In this document: positions 26,135 to 35,520 of the stretch, one piece after another
How the letters are laid out: every line of letters starts with the position of its first letter
Numbering within the stretch: the first letter of the stretch is position 1
Made by a program: the position numbers and the translations under genes
Assembly: GCF_000716445.1 (NCBI RefSeq)
Contig: NZ_JNWK01000026.1
Coordinates: 1-64,000, forward strand
Origin: Streptomyces wedmorensis
GTDB lineage: Bacteria; Actinomycetota; Actinomycetes; Streptomycetales; Streptomycetaceae
Length of the DNA stretch: 64,000 nt
Direction: 5' to 3'
Notes under the pieces: model-generated
Seen by the model: the letters and a program-made list of their open reading frames with translations, nothing else
What the model was told of the DNA's origin: nothing
The model's database searches: none

Positions 26135-27540
26135 CCTCGGAGCTCGGCCTGGCACCACAGGATCTCAAGGCGATCGGCCTCGACGAGGAATCGTGGGCCG
26201 AACTCCGGTCGGGACGCTCGGGGTTCGTCGCCCGCCACATGGGACGCGTACAGCTCCCGATGGGCGAACTGACCGCCTCGATCGCCGCGTTGCCGCTCAC
26301 CCCCATTCGCACCGGGCACCTCGCCGACTGGGGCGACATCGGTTCCGGACGCAGCACGGTCCTGGACTACAACCGGGTGGTCTGCGGCGTTCCGGGCCTC
26401 GCCCGCCCCCTGCTCTACGACTTCAACCAGACCGAGGACACCGCCCTGGCGAGCGGTGACACCCTCTTCCTGCCCGGCTCCCTGGTCGAGGCCGGCGTAC
26501 GCAGCAGGCTCCCCCTCCGGCACTGGTCGCCGGCGGGCATGGAGCGGCACGACGGCGAGGGATCGCTGTTCGTGCCGTACGTGGAGACCGAGTGGGAGGG
26601 CGAACGACTGCCCCTCACCGAGCTGCACCGCCGCCGGATGCGGGAGCACTTCCCCGACGCCACGTTCCACTCCGACCTCCTGACGGGCGAGGAGGAGCGG
26701 GTCACGGAGGTGCTGCACACGCTGCTCCGGGCCGCCGGGACGGACACCCGGGCCCTGTCCTACGTGTTCGACCGGATCGTGCACCGCGACGGAAGCGTGG
26801 AGCGGTTCAAGCCGACGGCCGACGCTTCGGGCTACCACCTGGGGCCCTTCGACTACCCGACGGCCGACGCGCTGGTCGCGGCGAGCCTGCTGCCCGCGCG
26901 GGCGGCGGTCGCCGCCGGGCGGTTCACCGGCCAGGACGCGGCCCCGGCGCCGCACGCGCCGCTGCTGTCGGTGGACGCGGTCACCCTTCTCTACGCGGTC
27001 CTCGGCACCCACCGCGCGCCCGGACAGCCCCCGGTCTGCGGCGACTTCGACGTGCACGTGCAGTGGGGCGCCCTGGCGATGGGCGGCTACCCGCCGCAGC
27101 GCCGCGGGTACTTCTTCAGCGGCGCGAAGAAGACCAAGTGGATGTACGAGGCCGTGGCGCGGGACCTCCCCTGGGCCGCTCCCCTGCTGTTCGTCATCGC
27201 ACCCACCGCGCCCTTCCTGCTGTGGCCGTCCTCCCGCGAGCCGCGTGACGTGGCACTGGTCGGGGACCTGCTCGCCCGGGTCCGTACGGCCATCGCGGCC
27301 TGGCCCGAGCGCGTGGACCGGACGGCCCCCGAGATCCAGCGGGTCGTGGCCGAGTGGCTGGCGGCCGAGGGCGCGGAGCTGTCCGCGGCCTTCCGCCGGC
27401 AGATCAGGTGGGGCGACCGGCTGTCGCCGGACGGCCGGCCGCTGGCCGCCGGGGAGCCGGTCGAGCCCGAGGGGTTCGCGACGCTGACCATGAGCCAGGC
27501 CTGCCAGATCGTCGGCGCGCTCGTCGAGGCGGTGGCCTGA
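26131..27540 (+). CDS. Unrecognised 469-aa biosynthetic-operon protein
   Basis: I do not recognise this family. The start ATG overlaps the racemase stop and the gene abuts the MFS transporter (TGAGTG). The sequence is soluble, rich in Trp, Tyr and charged residues, with no signal peptide or membrane helix. Distinctive stretches are PIRTGHLADWGDIGSGRSTV, VLDYNRVVCGVPGLARPLLY, RIVHRDGSVERFKPTADA, CGDFDVHVQWGALAMGGYPP and RRGYFFSGAKKTKWMYEAVA. No ATP, NAD, PLP or metal signature is obvious. Its tight coupling means it very probably acts in the same pathway as the ATP-grasp and aldolase genes downstream. Confidence 0.6.
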   Translation: MTSELGLAPQDLKAIGLDEESWAELRSGRSGFVARHMGRVQLPMGELTASIAALPLTPIRTGHLADWGDIGSGRSTVLDYNRVVCGVPGLARPLLYDFNQTEDTALASGDTLFLPGSLVEAGVRSRLPLRHWSPAGMERHDGEGSLFVPYVETEWEGERLPLTELHRRRMREHFPDATFHSDLLTGEEERVTEVLHTLLRAAGTDTRALSYVFDRIVHRDGSVERFKPTADASGYHLGPFDYPTADALVAASLLPARAAVAAGRFTGQDAAPAPHAPLLSVDAVTLLYAVLGTHRAPGQPPVCGDFDVHVQWGALAMGGYPPQRRGYFFSGAKKTKWMYEAVARDLPWAAPLLFVIAPTAPFLLWPSSREPRDVALVGDLLARVRTAIAAWPERVDRTAPEIQRVVAEWLAAEGAELSAAFRRQIRWGDRLSPDGRPLAAGEPVEPEGFATLTMSQACQIVGALVEAVA

Positions 27541-28860
27541 GTGGCACTCGCCCCGTCCCCGGTGGCGCCTGCCCGGCCCTCCGCGCTGGCCTTCAAGATC
27601 TTCCTCGGCGGCCAGACCGTGTCGCTGATCGGCGACGGGCTCGCGATCCTCGCGATCCCCCTGCTCGTCCTGCAGATCAGCGGCAGCCCCTCGGCCGCCG
27701 TGCTCGCGGCCATCCCGCGGACCGTCGGCTATCTGGCGGTGGGTCTGCCGGCGGGCGCGCTGGTCGACCGGATGAACCCGCGCACCGTGATGCTGGTCAT
27801 GGACGTCGTGCGGTTCGGCGTCTTCGCGACGCTCGCCGCGCTCGGGGCGATGGACCGGCTCCAGGTCCCGGTGATCCTGGCCCTGGCCTTCGTGGCCGCG
27901 GCGGCGGGCGTGTTCTTCGAGACCGCGCTGGCCGTGGCCGTACGCGACAACGTGGAGGAGGACCGGCTCCACCGGGCCAACTCCCTGCTGGAGGCCGCCA
28001 ACCAGAGCGCGCAGATCGTCGGACCCGGTCTGGTCGGCGTCCTGACGGCCGTGGTGGGTCTGCAGGCGGCCCTGCTCGTCACCGCGAGCACCTTCGTGGT
28101 GTCGTTCGCCACGGTCTTCACCGTCCTGAAGGGCGACCAGCCGGGCGCGGCGCCCTCCGCGCCGCTGTCGGTGGCCCTGCGGGGCATCGGCAAGGACCTG
28201 GCGGAGGGGCTGCGGTGCCTGCGCTCGCTCCGTGTCGTCCTCGTCATCACCTGCCTCCAGGCCAGCGCGAACCTCTTCCTGGCCGTGGCGACCCTCCTGG
28301 TCTTCTACGTCCGCAACACCCTCCAGCTCGGGGACTCCGCGGTGAGCATCGTGGTCACCGCGGGCGGCGTGGGCGGCGTGCTCGGGGCGGCCGCCGCCTT
28401 CCGGCTGGGCGGCAAGGTGCGCCACGAGGTGCTGATCACCCTGGGCGCGGCGACCCTGGGCACGGCGCTGACCGGTCTCGGCGTGTCGACGTCCCTGGTT
28501 CCGCTGCTGCTCCTGAACCTCACGATGAGCGCCTCGGCGGTCCTCGCCGTGGTCATCATCCGGACCGTCCGCCAGAGCGTGGTCCCCCGCCACCTGCTCG
28601 GCCGGGTCACCGCCACGGCCCGTGTGACCGCCCTGGTCGCCAGCCCGGTCGGAGCCCTCGTCGGCGGCGCGCTCACGACGATGAACCACGGGGATCCGCG
28701 GCCGGTGTTCCTGGGCGCGGGGGTCCTCAGCGTGCTGACGACCGCCGCCGCCTGGTTCCTCGGCCTCCGGCACGTCTCGCGTACGGCGGACGGCGGACCG
28801 GAGCCCACGGCCGGCGGCGCGCCCACTCCCGAGAGCCACCCCATGAAGGAAGAGTCGTGA
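27541..28860 (+). CDS. MFS transporter, probable product exporter
   Basis: The 439-residue product starts at GTG 27541. It has about 12 predicted helices, with the MFS loop-2/3 signature degenerate at VGLPAGALVDRMNPRTVMLV and long hydrophobic runs such as VILALAFVAAAAGVFFETAL and LLLLNLTMSASAVLAVVII. It resembles the MFS_3/EntS-type exporters common in antibiotic clusters. Its stop overlaps the next start (GTGA). Export of the operon's product is inferred from context. Confidence 0.8.
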   Translation: MALAPSPVAPARPSALAFKIFLGGQTVSLIGDGLAILAIPLLVLQISGSPSAAVLAAIPRTVGYLAVGLPAGALVDRMNPRTVMLVMDVVRFGVFATLAALGAMDRLQVPVILALAFVAAAAGVFFETALAVAVRDNVEEDRLHRANSLLEAANQSAQIVGPGLVGVLTAVVGLQAALLVTASTFVVSFATVFTVLKGDQPGAAPSAPLSVALRGIGKDLAEGLRCLRSLRVVLVITCLQASANLFLAVATLLVFYVRNTLQLGDSAVSIVVTAGGVGGVLGAAAAFRLGGKVRHEVLITLGAATLGTALTGLGVSTSLVPLLLLNLTMSASAVLAVVIIRTVRQSVVPRHLLGRVTATARVTALVASPVGALVGGALTTMNHGDPRPVFLGAGVLSVLTTAAAWFLGLRHVSRTADGGPEPTAGGAPTPESHPMKEES

Positions 28861-30206
28861 CCAACCAGCTCACCCAGCGGTACGTGGCGTCCGTCGACGA
28901 CCGGACGGTCCGCGACGCCGTGCAGAAGGCGGTGGACGTGGAGCTCCTGCGCGTCGCCTACGGCGGTGCGTTCCTGAGCCGTCCCGTCTTCCTGGACCAC
29001 GCGCAGCAGGAGGGCCTGGGCCGCGACCTCGCCGGAGTCTTCCGGCTGCTGACCTCGCTGCCCGGGCTGGTGACGGACGGCGACCTCGGACGCTACTGCG
29101 AGCTCGTCGGCATGACGCCGTCGCAGGCCGCGGCGGTCCGCCGGACGGCGGGAGCGCCGCCGGTGCCGCTGGGCCGGGCCGACCTCTACCACGACGGCGA
29201 GGGCTTCCGGCTGCTGGAGTTCAACATCAGCAGCGCCCTCGGCGGCTTCGAGAACGCCGAGATCAACCGGGCGCTGCGCGACGTGCCGGCGATCGCCGAC
29301 TTCACCGAGCGGGAGCGGCTGCGGCACGTCGACACGCTCGGCGAGATCGTCCGCGTCATGCTCGACACGCACTCCGCGCCGTTCTGGGGCGACCGCCCCT
29401 TCGTCGCGCTGGTCGACACTCCCGCCAGCTTCCCGGGCCTGGAGCGCCGGCTCGGTTTCATGGCCGAGCTGCTGAGCGCGTATGGCGTCGACGCGGTGGC
29501 CTGTCACACCGGGCAGATCGAGGCCCGGGACGGGCGCCTGTACGTCGGGGACCGTCCCGTGGACATCGTCTACCGGTTCTTCATCATCGAGGACCTGCTG
29601 GAGGAGACGGGCGAGCTGGAGCTGATCGACCCCATCCTGCGCTGTCACGAGAACGGCGGGGTCACGGTCTTCGCGCCGCTCGACACCGAGATGTACGGGA
29701 ACAAGCGGGCGCTGGCGCTGCTCGGCGACGAGCGGGTGCGGCAGTCCCTGTCCGCCGAGGACCTGGCCCTGGTCGACCGCTTCGTGCCCTGGACCCGGCG
29801 GGTGCGCCGCGGCGAGGTCGAGGTGGGCGGCGCGTACGTCGACCTGGAGGCGTACTGCGTGGAGAACCGCGCGGACCTCGTGCTCAAGCCCAGCCTGCTG
29901 CACGGCGGCATGGGCTTCGCGGCCGGCTGGCTGATGAGCGAGGCCGAGTGGCGCTCGGCGCTGGACGACGCGATGCGCAGCCCGTTCGTGGTGCAGCGCC
30001 GTGTCGCGCCGGGCCCCGAGACCTTCACCGACGGCGACGTCACCGGCCCCAGCGTGCTGAACTGGGGTGTCTTCATGGCGGGCGACCGCTACGCCGGGGC
30101 GATCGTGCGCGGTGTGGCCGACCCCGACGTGGGCGTGGTCAGCATGGGCAGCGGTGCGCGCGTCGGCGGCTGCTTCCACGGGCCCGACCCGAGCGCGGCG
30201 CTGTGA
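28857..30206 (+). CDS. ATP-grasp ligase-like protein 1 (glutathionylspermidine-synthase type)
   Basis: The 449-residue product starts at GTG 28857. FRLLEFNISSALGGFENAEINR resembles the E-x-N motif of the circularly permuted ATP-grasp/glutathionylspermidine synthase group. The ATP-binding elements appear late (MYGNKRALALLGDE; DLVLKPSLLHGGMGFAAGW; FVVQRRVAPGPETF). Such enzymes form amide bonds from a carboxylate via an acyl phosphate. A second paralogue-like gene sits at 33.99 kb in the same operon, suggesting two successive amide bonds. It is coupled to MFS upstream (GTGA) and M20 downstream (GTGA). Confidence 0.7.
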   Translation: MTNQLTQRYVASVDDRTVRDAVQKAVDVELLRVAYGGAFLSRPVFLDHAQQEGLGRDLAGVFRLLTSLPGLVTDGDLGRYCELVGMTPSQAAAVRRTAGAPPVPLGRADLYHDGEGFRLLEFNISSALGGFENAEINRALRDVPAIADFTERERLRHVDTLGEIVRVMLDTHSAPFWGDRPFVALVDTPASFPGLERRLGFMAELLSAYGVDAVACHTGQIEARDGRLYVGDRPVDIVYRFFIIEDLLEETGELELIDPILRCHENGGVTVFAPLDTEMYGNKRALALLGDERVRQSLSAEDLALVDRFVPWTRRVRRGEVEVGGAYVDLEAYCVENRADLVLKPSLLHGGMGFAAGWLMSEAEWRSALDDAMRSPFVVQRRVAPGPETFTDGDVTGPSVLNWGVFMAGDRYAGAIVRGVADPDVGVVSMGSGARVGGCFHGPDPSAAL

Positions 30207-31303
30207 CGCCGTACGGTGCTCCGGTCGCATCCGGCGGCACGGACCTGCCCGCGGAGCTGGGCGAACTCGCGCTGCGGCTGATCCGGATCCCGTCCGAGAG
30301 CGGTTCCGAGGCGGCGATCGCGGACTTCGTGGAGGAGCGGCTGCGCCGTCTGGAGTTCCTGGAGGTGTCCCGGCTGGGGGACGCCGTCGTCGCGCGCAGC
30401 GACTTCGGCCGCGGCCGGCGGGTCCTGCTGGCCGGGCACCTGGACACGGTGCCGGACACCGTCCCGGCGCAGCCGGCGGAACTGGTGGACGGCGCGGTGA
30501 CCGGACGCGGCGCCGTCGACATGAAGGGCGGCGTCGCCGTCCTGCTCCGGCTCGCCGAGCACGCGGTGCGCACGGCGGGGCACGACTGCACGCTGGTCTT
30601 CTACGACCAGGAGGAGGTCGGCAGCCACCGCAGCGGGATGAACCGCCTGAGCCGGCTGCACCCCGAACTCCTTCGGGCGGACGCGGCGATCCTGCTCGAA
30701 CCCACCGGCGGCTGGCTCGAACCGGGCTGCCAGGGCAGCCTGCGGGTGAGCGCCACCTTCCGGGGCCGCGCCGCGCACACCGCCCGCCCCTGGCAGGGCG
30801 TCAACGCGGTCGAGGTGGCGCTGCCCGCCCTGGAGCGGTGTACCGCCCACAAGCCGGAGGTGGTGACGCTGGACGGGCTGCGCTACCCGCAGGCCCTCCA
30901 GGTCGTGGGGGTCGCCGCGGGCGGCGACAGCAACGTGGTGCCGGACCGGTGCGTGGTGCACCTGAACGCCCGGTACGCGCCGAACCGGGCGAAGGCGGAG
31001 GTGCTCGCCGAGCTCCGGGAGCTCCTCGGACCGGACGCGACGGACCTCGACGTCACGCTGGACTCGCCCGCCGCGCCGCCGGCCCTCGACCATCCCGTGC
31101 TGACCCGGCTGAGCGAGCTGGTCGAGGGGCGGGTGCGGCCGAAGCTCGGCTGGACGGACGTCGGCCGGCTCGCCGCGCTGGGCATCCCCGCGGCGAACTT
31201 CGGCCCGGGGGACCCGGAACTGGCGCACGGTCCGAGGGAACGGGTCGGTCTCGCCGAACTGGCGGAGGCCTACGAAGCGTTGGAGAAGGTGATCTCCGGA
31301 TGA
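30203..31303 (+). CDS. M20-family metallopeptidase / deacylase
   Basis: The 366-residue product starts at GTG 30203. It has the ArgE/DapE/carboxypeptidase G2 fold: LLAGHLDTVPD (metal His-x-Asp), GRGAVDMKGGVAVLLRL (bridging Asp), FYDQEEVGSH (catalytic Glu-Glu), and a dimerisation domain with AAHTARPWQGVNAVEV. The family removes N-acyl groups or cleaves dipeptides with two zinc ions. In this operon it could deprotect an N-acylated amino acid or trim a ligase product. Coupled on both sides. Confidence 0.85.
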   Translation: MTPYGAPVASGGTDLPAELGELALRLIRIPSESGSEAAIADFVEERLRRLEFLEVSRLGDAVVARSDFGRGRRVLLAGHLDTVPDTVPAQPAELVDGAVTGRGAVDMKGGVAVLLRLAEHAVRTAGHDCTLVFYDQEEVGSHRSGMNRLSRLHPELLRADAAILLEPTGGWLEPGCQGSLRVSATFRGRAAHTARPWQGVNAVEVALPALERCTAHKPEVVTLDGLRYPQALQVVGVAAGGDSNVVPDRCVVHLNARYAPNRAKAEVLAELRELLGPDATDLDVTLDSPAAPPALDHPVLTRLSELVEGRVRPKLGWTDVGRLAALGIPAANFGPGDPELAHGPRERVGLAELAEAYEALEKVISG

Positions 31304-32301
31304 CGCGGTCCGCGCTCGCCCGGCCGAACCCGGATTCCGTCGAACGCGTCGCCGACGTCCAGGTGACCGACGTGACGCTGCGCGACGGCGGCTACCTCAA
31401 CGGCCACTCCTGGACGGCGGACCGGGCGCACGCCGTGGTCCGCGCGGTGTCGGCCGCCGGGGTCCGTCGCATCGAGGTCGGGTACGCGAACGCCGGCGCC
31501 GCGTTCCCCTCGCCTGCGCTGCTGGGCGACCTCGTCGCGGCGGCCGGTCCGGCCACCGTGGTCATGATGGTGAAGCCCTTCGGCGACGAGCCCGACTGGG
31601 CCGCCCTCGCCGGGCTCGGTGTCGGGGCGGTGCGCTTCCCGGTGGCCGTGGCGCGGGCCGCGGAACTCGGGCCGGTCCTCGGCCGGGCCCGCCGGGCCGG
31701 CCTGGAGACCGCGGTCAACCTGATCCGGGTCAGCTCGGAGGCCCTCGACCCGGTGGTCGGAGCGGCGGCCACGGCGGCCGAACTCGGGGCCGGCGCGCTG
31801 TACGTCGCCGACTCGAACGGCAGCCTCACTCCCCACGCGACCGACGAGCTCGTGCGGGCCCTGTGCGGTGCCGTGCCCGTCCCGATCGGGTTCCACGGCC
31901 ACGACAACCTGCGGCTCGCCCTCGCCAACAGCCTGGCCGCGCTCCGCGCGGGCGCCGCTCATGTCGACGCGTCGTTCGACGGGATCGGCAAGGGCGGCGG
32001 AAACCTCGTCCTGGAGCTGCTGCTCGCCTACCTGCGGTCGCGGGGCCGGGACGACTTCACGGTCCGTCCGCTGGCCCCGCTGGCCCAGGTCCTGCGGGAC
32101 GAGACGACGACGCGGCGGCAGCAGGAGTCGGCGGCCTGGGCCGCGGGCCTGTTCGACCTGGACATCGACCAGGCCGGGCACCTGTTCTCGCGGTCGTTCG
32201 ACCACATCCTGGCGTTCGTCGACGCGGCTCCCCACCGGGAGCCGGACCGTACCGGGGACACGGACACCCCGCCCTCCCTGACCACCGAAGAACGGAAGTG
32301 A
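31300..32301 (+). CDS. DRE-TIM aldolase-like enzyme (HMGL / 4-hydroxy-2-oxovalerate aldolase type)
   Basis: The 333-residue product starts with [18 protein letters not shown], the TLRDG motif of the DRE-TIM superfamily, and later has [19 protein letters not shown], whose H-x-H binds the divalent metal. Members add or cleave acyl units on alpha-keto acids (aldolases, isopropylmalate/homocitrate synthases). The size and absence of a C-terminal regulatory domain favour an aldolase. With the downstream aminotransferase it may make or extend a 2-keto acid that becomes an unusual amino acid. ATGA-coupled to the M20 gene. Confidence 0.75.
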   Translation: MTRSALARPNPDSVERVADVQVTDVTLRDGGYLNGHSWTADRAHAVVRAVSAAGVRRIEVGYANAGAAFPSPALLGDLVAAAGPATVVMMVKPFGDEPDWAALAGLGVGAVRFPVAVARAAELGPVLGRARRAGLETAVNLIRVSSEALDPVVGAAATAAELGAGALYVADSNGSLTPHATDELVRALCGAVPVPIGFHGHDNLRLALANSLAALRAGAAHVDASFDGIGKGGGNLVLELLLAYLRSRGRDDFTVRPLAPLAQVLRDETTTRRQQESAAWAAGLFDLDIDQAGHLFSRSFDHILAFVDAAPHREPDRTGDTDTPPSLTTEERK

Positions 32302-32302
32302 C

Positions 32303-33073
32303 GTGACCGACTTCGTCGACGGCCTCGACCGGATGATCCGCGAGCGCCGCAAGATGACCAGCCCGCTGTACCAGACCATCCTGACCGGCAAGGCCACGGA
32401 GCGCCTGCTCGCCGAGTTCGTACGCCACCGCTGGCCCATCAAGAGCATGTGGACCCGCAACATCCTGGGCATCGCCTCGCGCATCGAGGACTACCGCCTG
32501 CGCTCCCTCCTGGTGGAGAACGTCTACGAGGAGGAGACCGGGGCGCTCAGCAACAGCAAGCGCCACCTGGAGACCTTCGCCGACTTCGGCGTCTCGGTGG
32601 GCGTGGCCCGGGAGTCGCTGTCGACCGAGGACCCGCGTCCCGAGACCCGGGCCGTGATCGAGCACAACGTCTCGGTCTGCAACTCCGGCCGGCACTTCAC
32701 CGAGGGCGTCGCCTCCGTGCTGCTCCTGATGGAGGGGCAGCCCCCGATCGTCAGCGACGGCGGGAACAGCATGCTCTCGGTCATGCGTGACGTGTACGCG
32801 CTCCCCGCGTCCGGGCTCGAGTTCTTCGTGCACCACGCCTCGGCCGACCACGACGCCGACGCGGTCAGCGAGCTGGAGGACGAACACGCGGACGCGGCAC
32901 GTGAGTTGCTGCGCCGCTACTGCACGACGCCGGAGCTGCAGGAGGGGGCCCGCACGGCACTCGCCCGCGCCCTCGAACTGCGCCACCGGCACTTCGACAT
33001 GATCCTCGCCGCGGGCTACGACCCGTCGGAGCCGGTCTTCAGGTACCAGGGCAGTGATGACGACAACGCCTGA
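32303..33073 (+). CDS. Heme-oxygenase-like non-haem iron protein (TenA/PqqC/HDO fold)
   Basis: The 256-residue, all-helical product starts at GTG 32303. Helical motifs ([59 protein letters not shown]) place Glu and His residues in the pattern of heme-oxygenase-like diiron oxidases, a superfamily that includes amine N-oxygenases, C-C cleaving oxidases and decarboxylases. It lies between an aldolase-like and an aminotransferase gene, so an oxidation of the amino- or keto-acid building block is plausible. The exact reaction cannot be read from sequence. Confidence 0.65.
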   Translation: MTDFVDGLDRMIRERRKMTSPLYQTILTGKATERLLAEFVRHRWPIKSMWTRNILGIASRIEDYRLRSLLVENVYEEETGALSNSKRHLETFADFGVSVGVARESLSTEDPRPETRAVIEHNVSVCNSGRHFTEGVASVLLLMEGQPPIVSDGGNSMLSVMRDVYALPASGLEFFVHHASADHDADAVSELEDEHADAARELLRRYCTTPELQEGARTALARALELRHRHFDMILAAGYDPSEPVFRYQGSDDDNA

Positions 33074-33998
33074 CCCCCGGGGCGGCGCCGGACCGGCGGA
33101 CACGGTGTTCCACGCCGGCCGGATGGTCCCCGCCGACCAGGCGGCCCTGCGGGTCGACAGCATGGCACTGCGGTACGGGCTCTCGGTCTTCGAGGGCGTA
33201 CGGCTCTACCGGCGCACCGACGGCGGGCTGCGGCCCTGGCTGCTGGCGCAGCACGTGGAGCGCCTGCGGTCGTCGATGGACGCCATGCGGCTCCCGGACC
33301 CCGGTGTCGACCGGATCGCGGACATCGTCGGCGAGCTGACCGAGCGCAACGGCCTGACCGACGACGCCTACTGCCGGATCAGCGTCAGCGCGGACGGTCC
33401 GGGTCTGATCGACGCGCCGGTCCGCTCGGCGCTCACCGTCACGGTGCGGCCCATGGGCCGCAAGCGCTGGCTGGCGGGGGCCGAGGGCATGCGGCTGCAC
33501 GTGAGCCGCTGGCAGCGGCCGTCGGCCGCGGTGCTGCCGACGCACGCCAAGAGCATCTCGCAGTACGCCGGTTCCCGCGTCGCCCTGATGGAGGCGAAGG
33601 CCGCCGGATACGACGGGTGCCTGCTGACGACGCCCGAGGGCCATGTGGCCGAGGCGCCCACCGCGACCCTCTGCACGGTTCACGACGGCGTGCTCGCCAC
33701 TCCCCCGCTGACGGACGGCGTCCTGCCGGGCGTCACGCGCGCCTGGGTCCTGGCCGTGTGCCGGACCCTCGGCATCCCGGCCGCGCCGTCGGTGATCGAC
33801 GCGAAGCGGCTGGGCGACGCCGACGAGGTGTTCCTGTGCGGTACGGGCCTGGAGTTCGCGACCGTGCGCGCGGTCGACGCCGCCTCGCTTCCCGCGTGGC
33901 CGGCGTCCCCGGTCACGGGCCGGATCGTGGACCGGTACTTCGCCGAGGTACGGGGCGACGCCCCGGCCACCGATGTGTCGTGGAGCCCCGTTGATTGA
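33057..33998 (+). CDS. Class IV (branched-chain-type) PLP aminotransferase
   Basis: The 313-residue product starts at ATG 33057 with AGGG upstream; GTG 33054 is possible. It overlaps the preceding gene by 17 bp. [13 protein letters not shown] and the catalytic Lys in [12 protein letters not shown] are family signatures, as is [20 protein letters not shown]. The usual EG-S-N-F cofactor motif reads EAPTATL here, a departure seen in atypical fold-IV enzymes and possibly reflecting a different substrate. It probably aminates the keto acid made by the aldolase-like enzyme. Confidence 0.8.
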   Translation: MTTTPDPRGGAGPADTVFHAGRMVPADQAALRVDSMALRYGLSVFEGVRLYRRTDGGLRPWLLAQHVERLRSSMDAMRLPDPGVDRIADIVGELTERNGLTDDAYCRISVSADGPGLIDAPVRSALTVTVRPMGRKRWLAGAEGMRLHVSRWQRPSAAVLPTHAKSISQYAGSRVALMEAKAAGYDGCLLTTPEGHVAEAPTATLCTVHDGVLATPPLTDGVLPGVTRAWVLAVCRTLGIPAAPSVIDAKRLGDADEVFLCGTGLEFATVRAVDAASLPAWPASPVTGRIVDRYFAEVRGDAPATDVSWSPVD

Positions 33999-35322
33999 CT
34001 GGATCAGGACCGGGGTGACCACCGCCGAACTCGCGCGGTATCCGCACCGGTCGCTGGCGCTGACCTCCGAACGCGCCGAGGCGGGACCGCCGTTGCGCAA
34101 CCGGGCCTTCCCCCTGTCGCCGAGCTCGCTGTTCGTCGAGGCCTCGCGGGTCGCGGACCACGTGTCCCGGGTCGAGGCCTACGTGGCGCTCCTCGACAAG
34201 GTGCTCGCGCTGTACCGCGCGGACGCGGAGGTCCGGGCGTTCTTCGGGCTCTCCGCCGCGGCGGAGCGGCTGATCCTCGCGTGCGACGCGGCGCTGGACC
34301 GGGTGGGCGTCGCGCGGATCGACGGTTACGTGGACGCGGCGACCGGGCGGGTGCGGTTCCTGGAGAACAACGCGGACGCGCCGGCGGGTGCCGTGTTCAC
34401 CCCGCGGATCAACGCGGTCGTGGCCGACGTGCACCGGCAGTTGGGCCTTGACGGCGGCGACCCCGGCGCGTTCGCCTTCCGGGACGACAACGCCTTCGCC
34501 GCGCATCTGCTCGCTTACGCGGAGCGGCTCGGAGCGCCCGCCGAGGGCCTCCGGGTGGCCGTGCTCCAGCCCCGGGACGCCGCGGGCGTCGAACCCGTCG
34601 AGCTGGTGGCGCAGTTGAACGCCCACGGCGCCACGGCGTTCCTGGCGGACCCCCGCGACATCGAGCTCGTCGACGGTGCCGTGCGGTTCGCCGGACGCCC
34701 GGCCGACCTGTGCTGGAACAAGGTGAACACCGTGCTGTGGCGCGGGCTCGTGGAGGACTCCGCGGACCTGGTCGGCCGGTGGTGCCGGGCCCTCGCCCAC
34801 GAGGGGTTCCTGCACGTCAACTCCATGGGTGCGCGCTATGTGGCGGAGAGCAAGCTGGCGCTCGCCCTGGTGCAGGACCCGCGGTTCGCGGACCGCTTCG
34901 ACGCTGCGGAGCGCTCGCTCACGGCGGAGGTACTACCCTGGTCACGCGCCCTGCGCGGGGGCTCCGACCTGCCGTCCGAGGCGGAGATCCGGGCCCGGGC
35001 CATGGACTTCGTCCTCAAGGAGCCGTACGACATCCGCGGCGACGGGGTCCTCGTGGGCCGCGCGACCCGCGGCGACGTCTGGGGCGACGCGGTCGCCGAC
35101 GGGGCCGCGCGCGGCCGGCTGCTCCAGGAGTACGTGGCACCCCTCAGCTGCCCGGTGCTGTGCGAGGACGGCAGGACCGTGCCGATGGCGGTGAGCCTGG
35201 ACTCGTTCGTCTGGGGCGGGCGTTTCGTCGGATTCGGGGCGAAGGCGTCGACGGGTGACCGGGTGAACGTCTTCCAGGGCGGCCGCAAGCTGTCCGTGCG
35301 GGTCTCGGGGAGCGCGCAGTGA
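33991..35322 (+). CDS. ATP-grasp ligase-like protein 2 (glutathionylspermidine-synthase type)
   Basis: The 443-residue product uses TTG 33991, preceded by TGGAG at five bases; ATG 33973 is an alternative without a ribosome site. It overlaps the aminotransferase stop. GRVRFLENNADAPAGAVFTP carries the E-x-N-A-D motif of the permuted ATP-grasp group, with later elements DLCWNKVNTVLWRGL, YVAESKLALALVQD, MDFVLKEPYDIRGDGVLVG and LLQEYVAPLSCPVL. It is distant from protein 1, so each ligase may add a different unit. It is the last gene of the coupled block; a hairpin follows. Confidence 0.7.
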   Translation: MIDWIRTGVTTAELARYPHRSLALTSERAEAGPPLRNRAFPLSPSSLFVEASRVADHVSRVEAYVALLDKVLALYRADAEVRAFFGLSAAAERLILACDAALDRVGVARIDGYVDAATGRVRFLENNADAPAGAVFTPRINAVVADVHRQLGLDGGDPGAFAFRDDNAFAAHLLAYAERLGAPAEGLRVAVLQPRDAAGVEPVELVAQLNAHGATAFLADPRDIELVDGAVRFAGRPADLCWNKVNTVLWRGLVEDSADLVGRWCRALAHEGFLHVNSMGARYVAESKLALALVQDPRFADRFDAAERSLTAEVLPWSRALRGGSDLPSEAEIRARAMDFVLKEPYDIRGDGVLVGRATRGDVWGDAVADGAARGRLLQEYVAPLSCPVLCEDGRTVPMAVSLDSFVWGGRFVGFGAKASTGDRVNVFQGGRKLSVRVSGSAQ

Positions 35323-35400
35323 ACGGGGCGTCCGCGGAGCCCGTCGCCGCCGACGGGTCCGGATCGGCCTCCGCCCGTCAGGACTTCGGACACCACGAGT

Positions 35401-35435
35401 CGTCCCGCCCCGTGGAGCGGCTCCGCGGCGGGACG
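35401..35435 (+). terminator. Hairpin after second ATP-grasp gene
   Basis: CGTCCCGCC (35401-35409) pairs with GGCGGGACG (35427-35435). It lies in the 198-bp gap before the epimerase gene and may end or attenuate the upstream operon. Confidence 0.45.
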
Positions 35436-35520
35436 GCGTAGCAGGGGCGCTCCCGGCGGGAGGCCTTCCCGGCCGCCCGGCTCTACGCGTCACCTCGAAC
35501 TCGAACAGGAAAGGCAGTTC

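Noticed and set aside
25891-28839. 982-codon minus-strand frame over the cryptic operon
   Set aside because: Arg/Gly/Gln-rich shadow of well-supported plus-strand genes; no domain.
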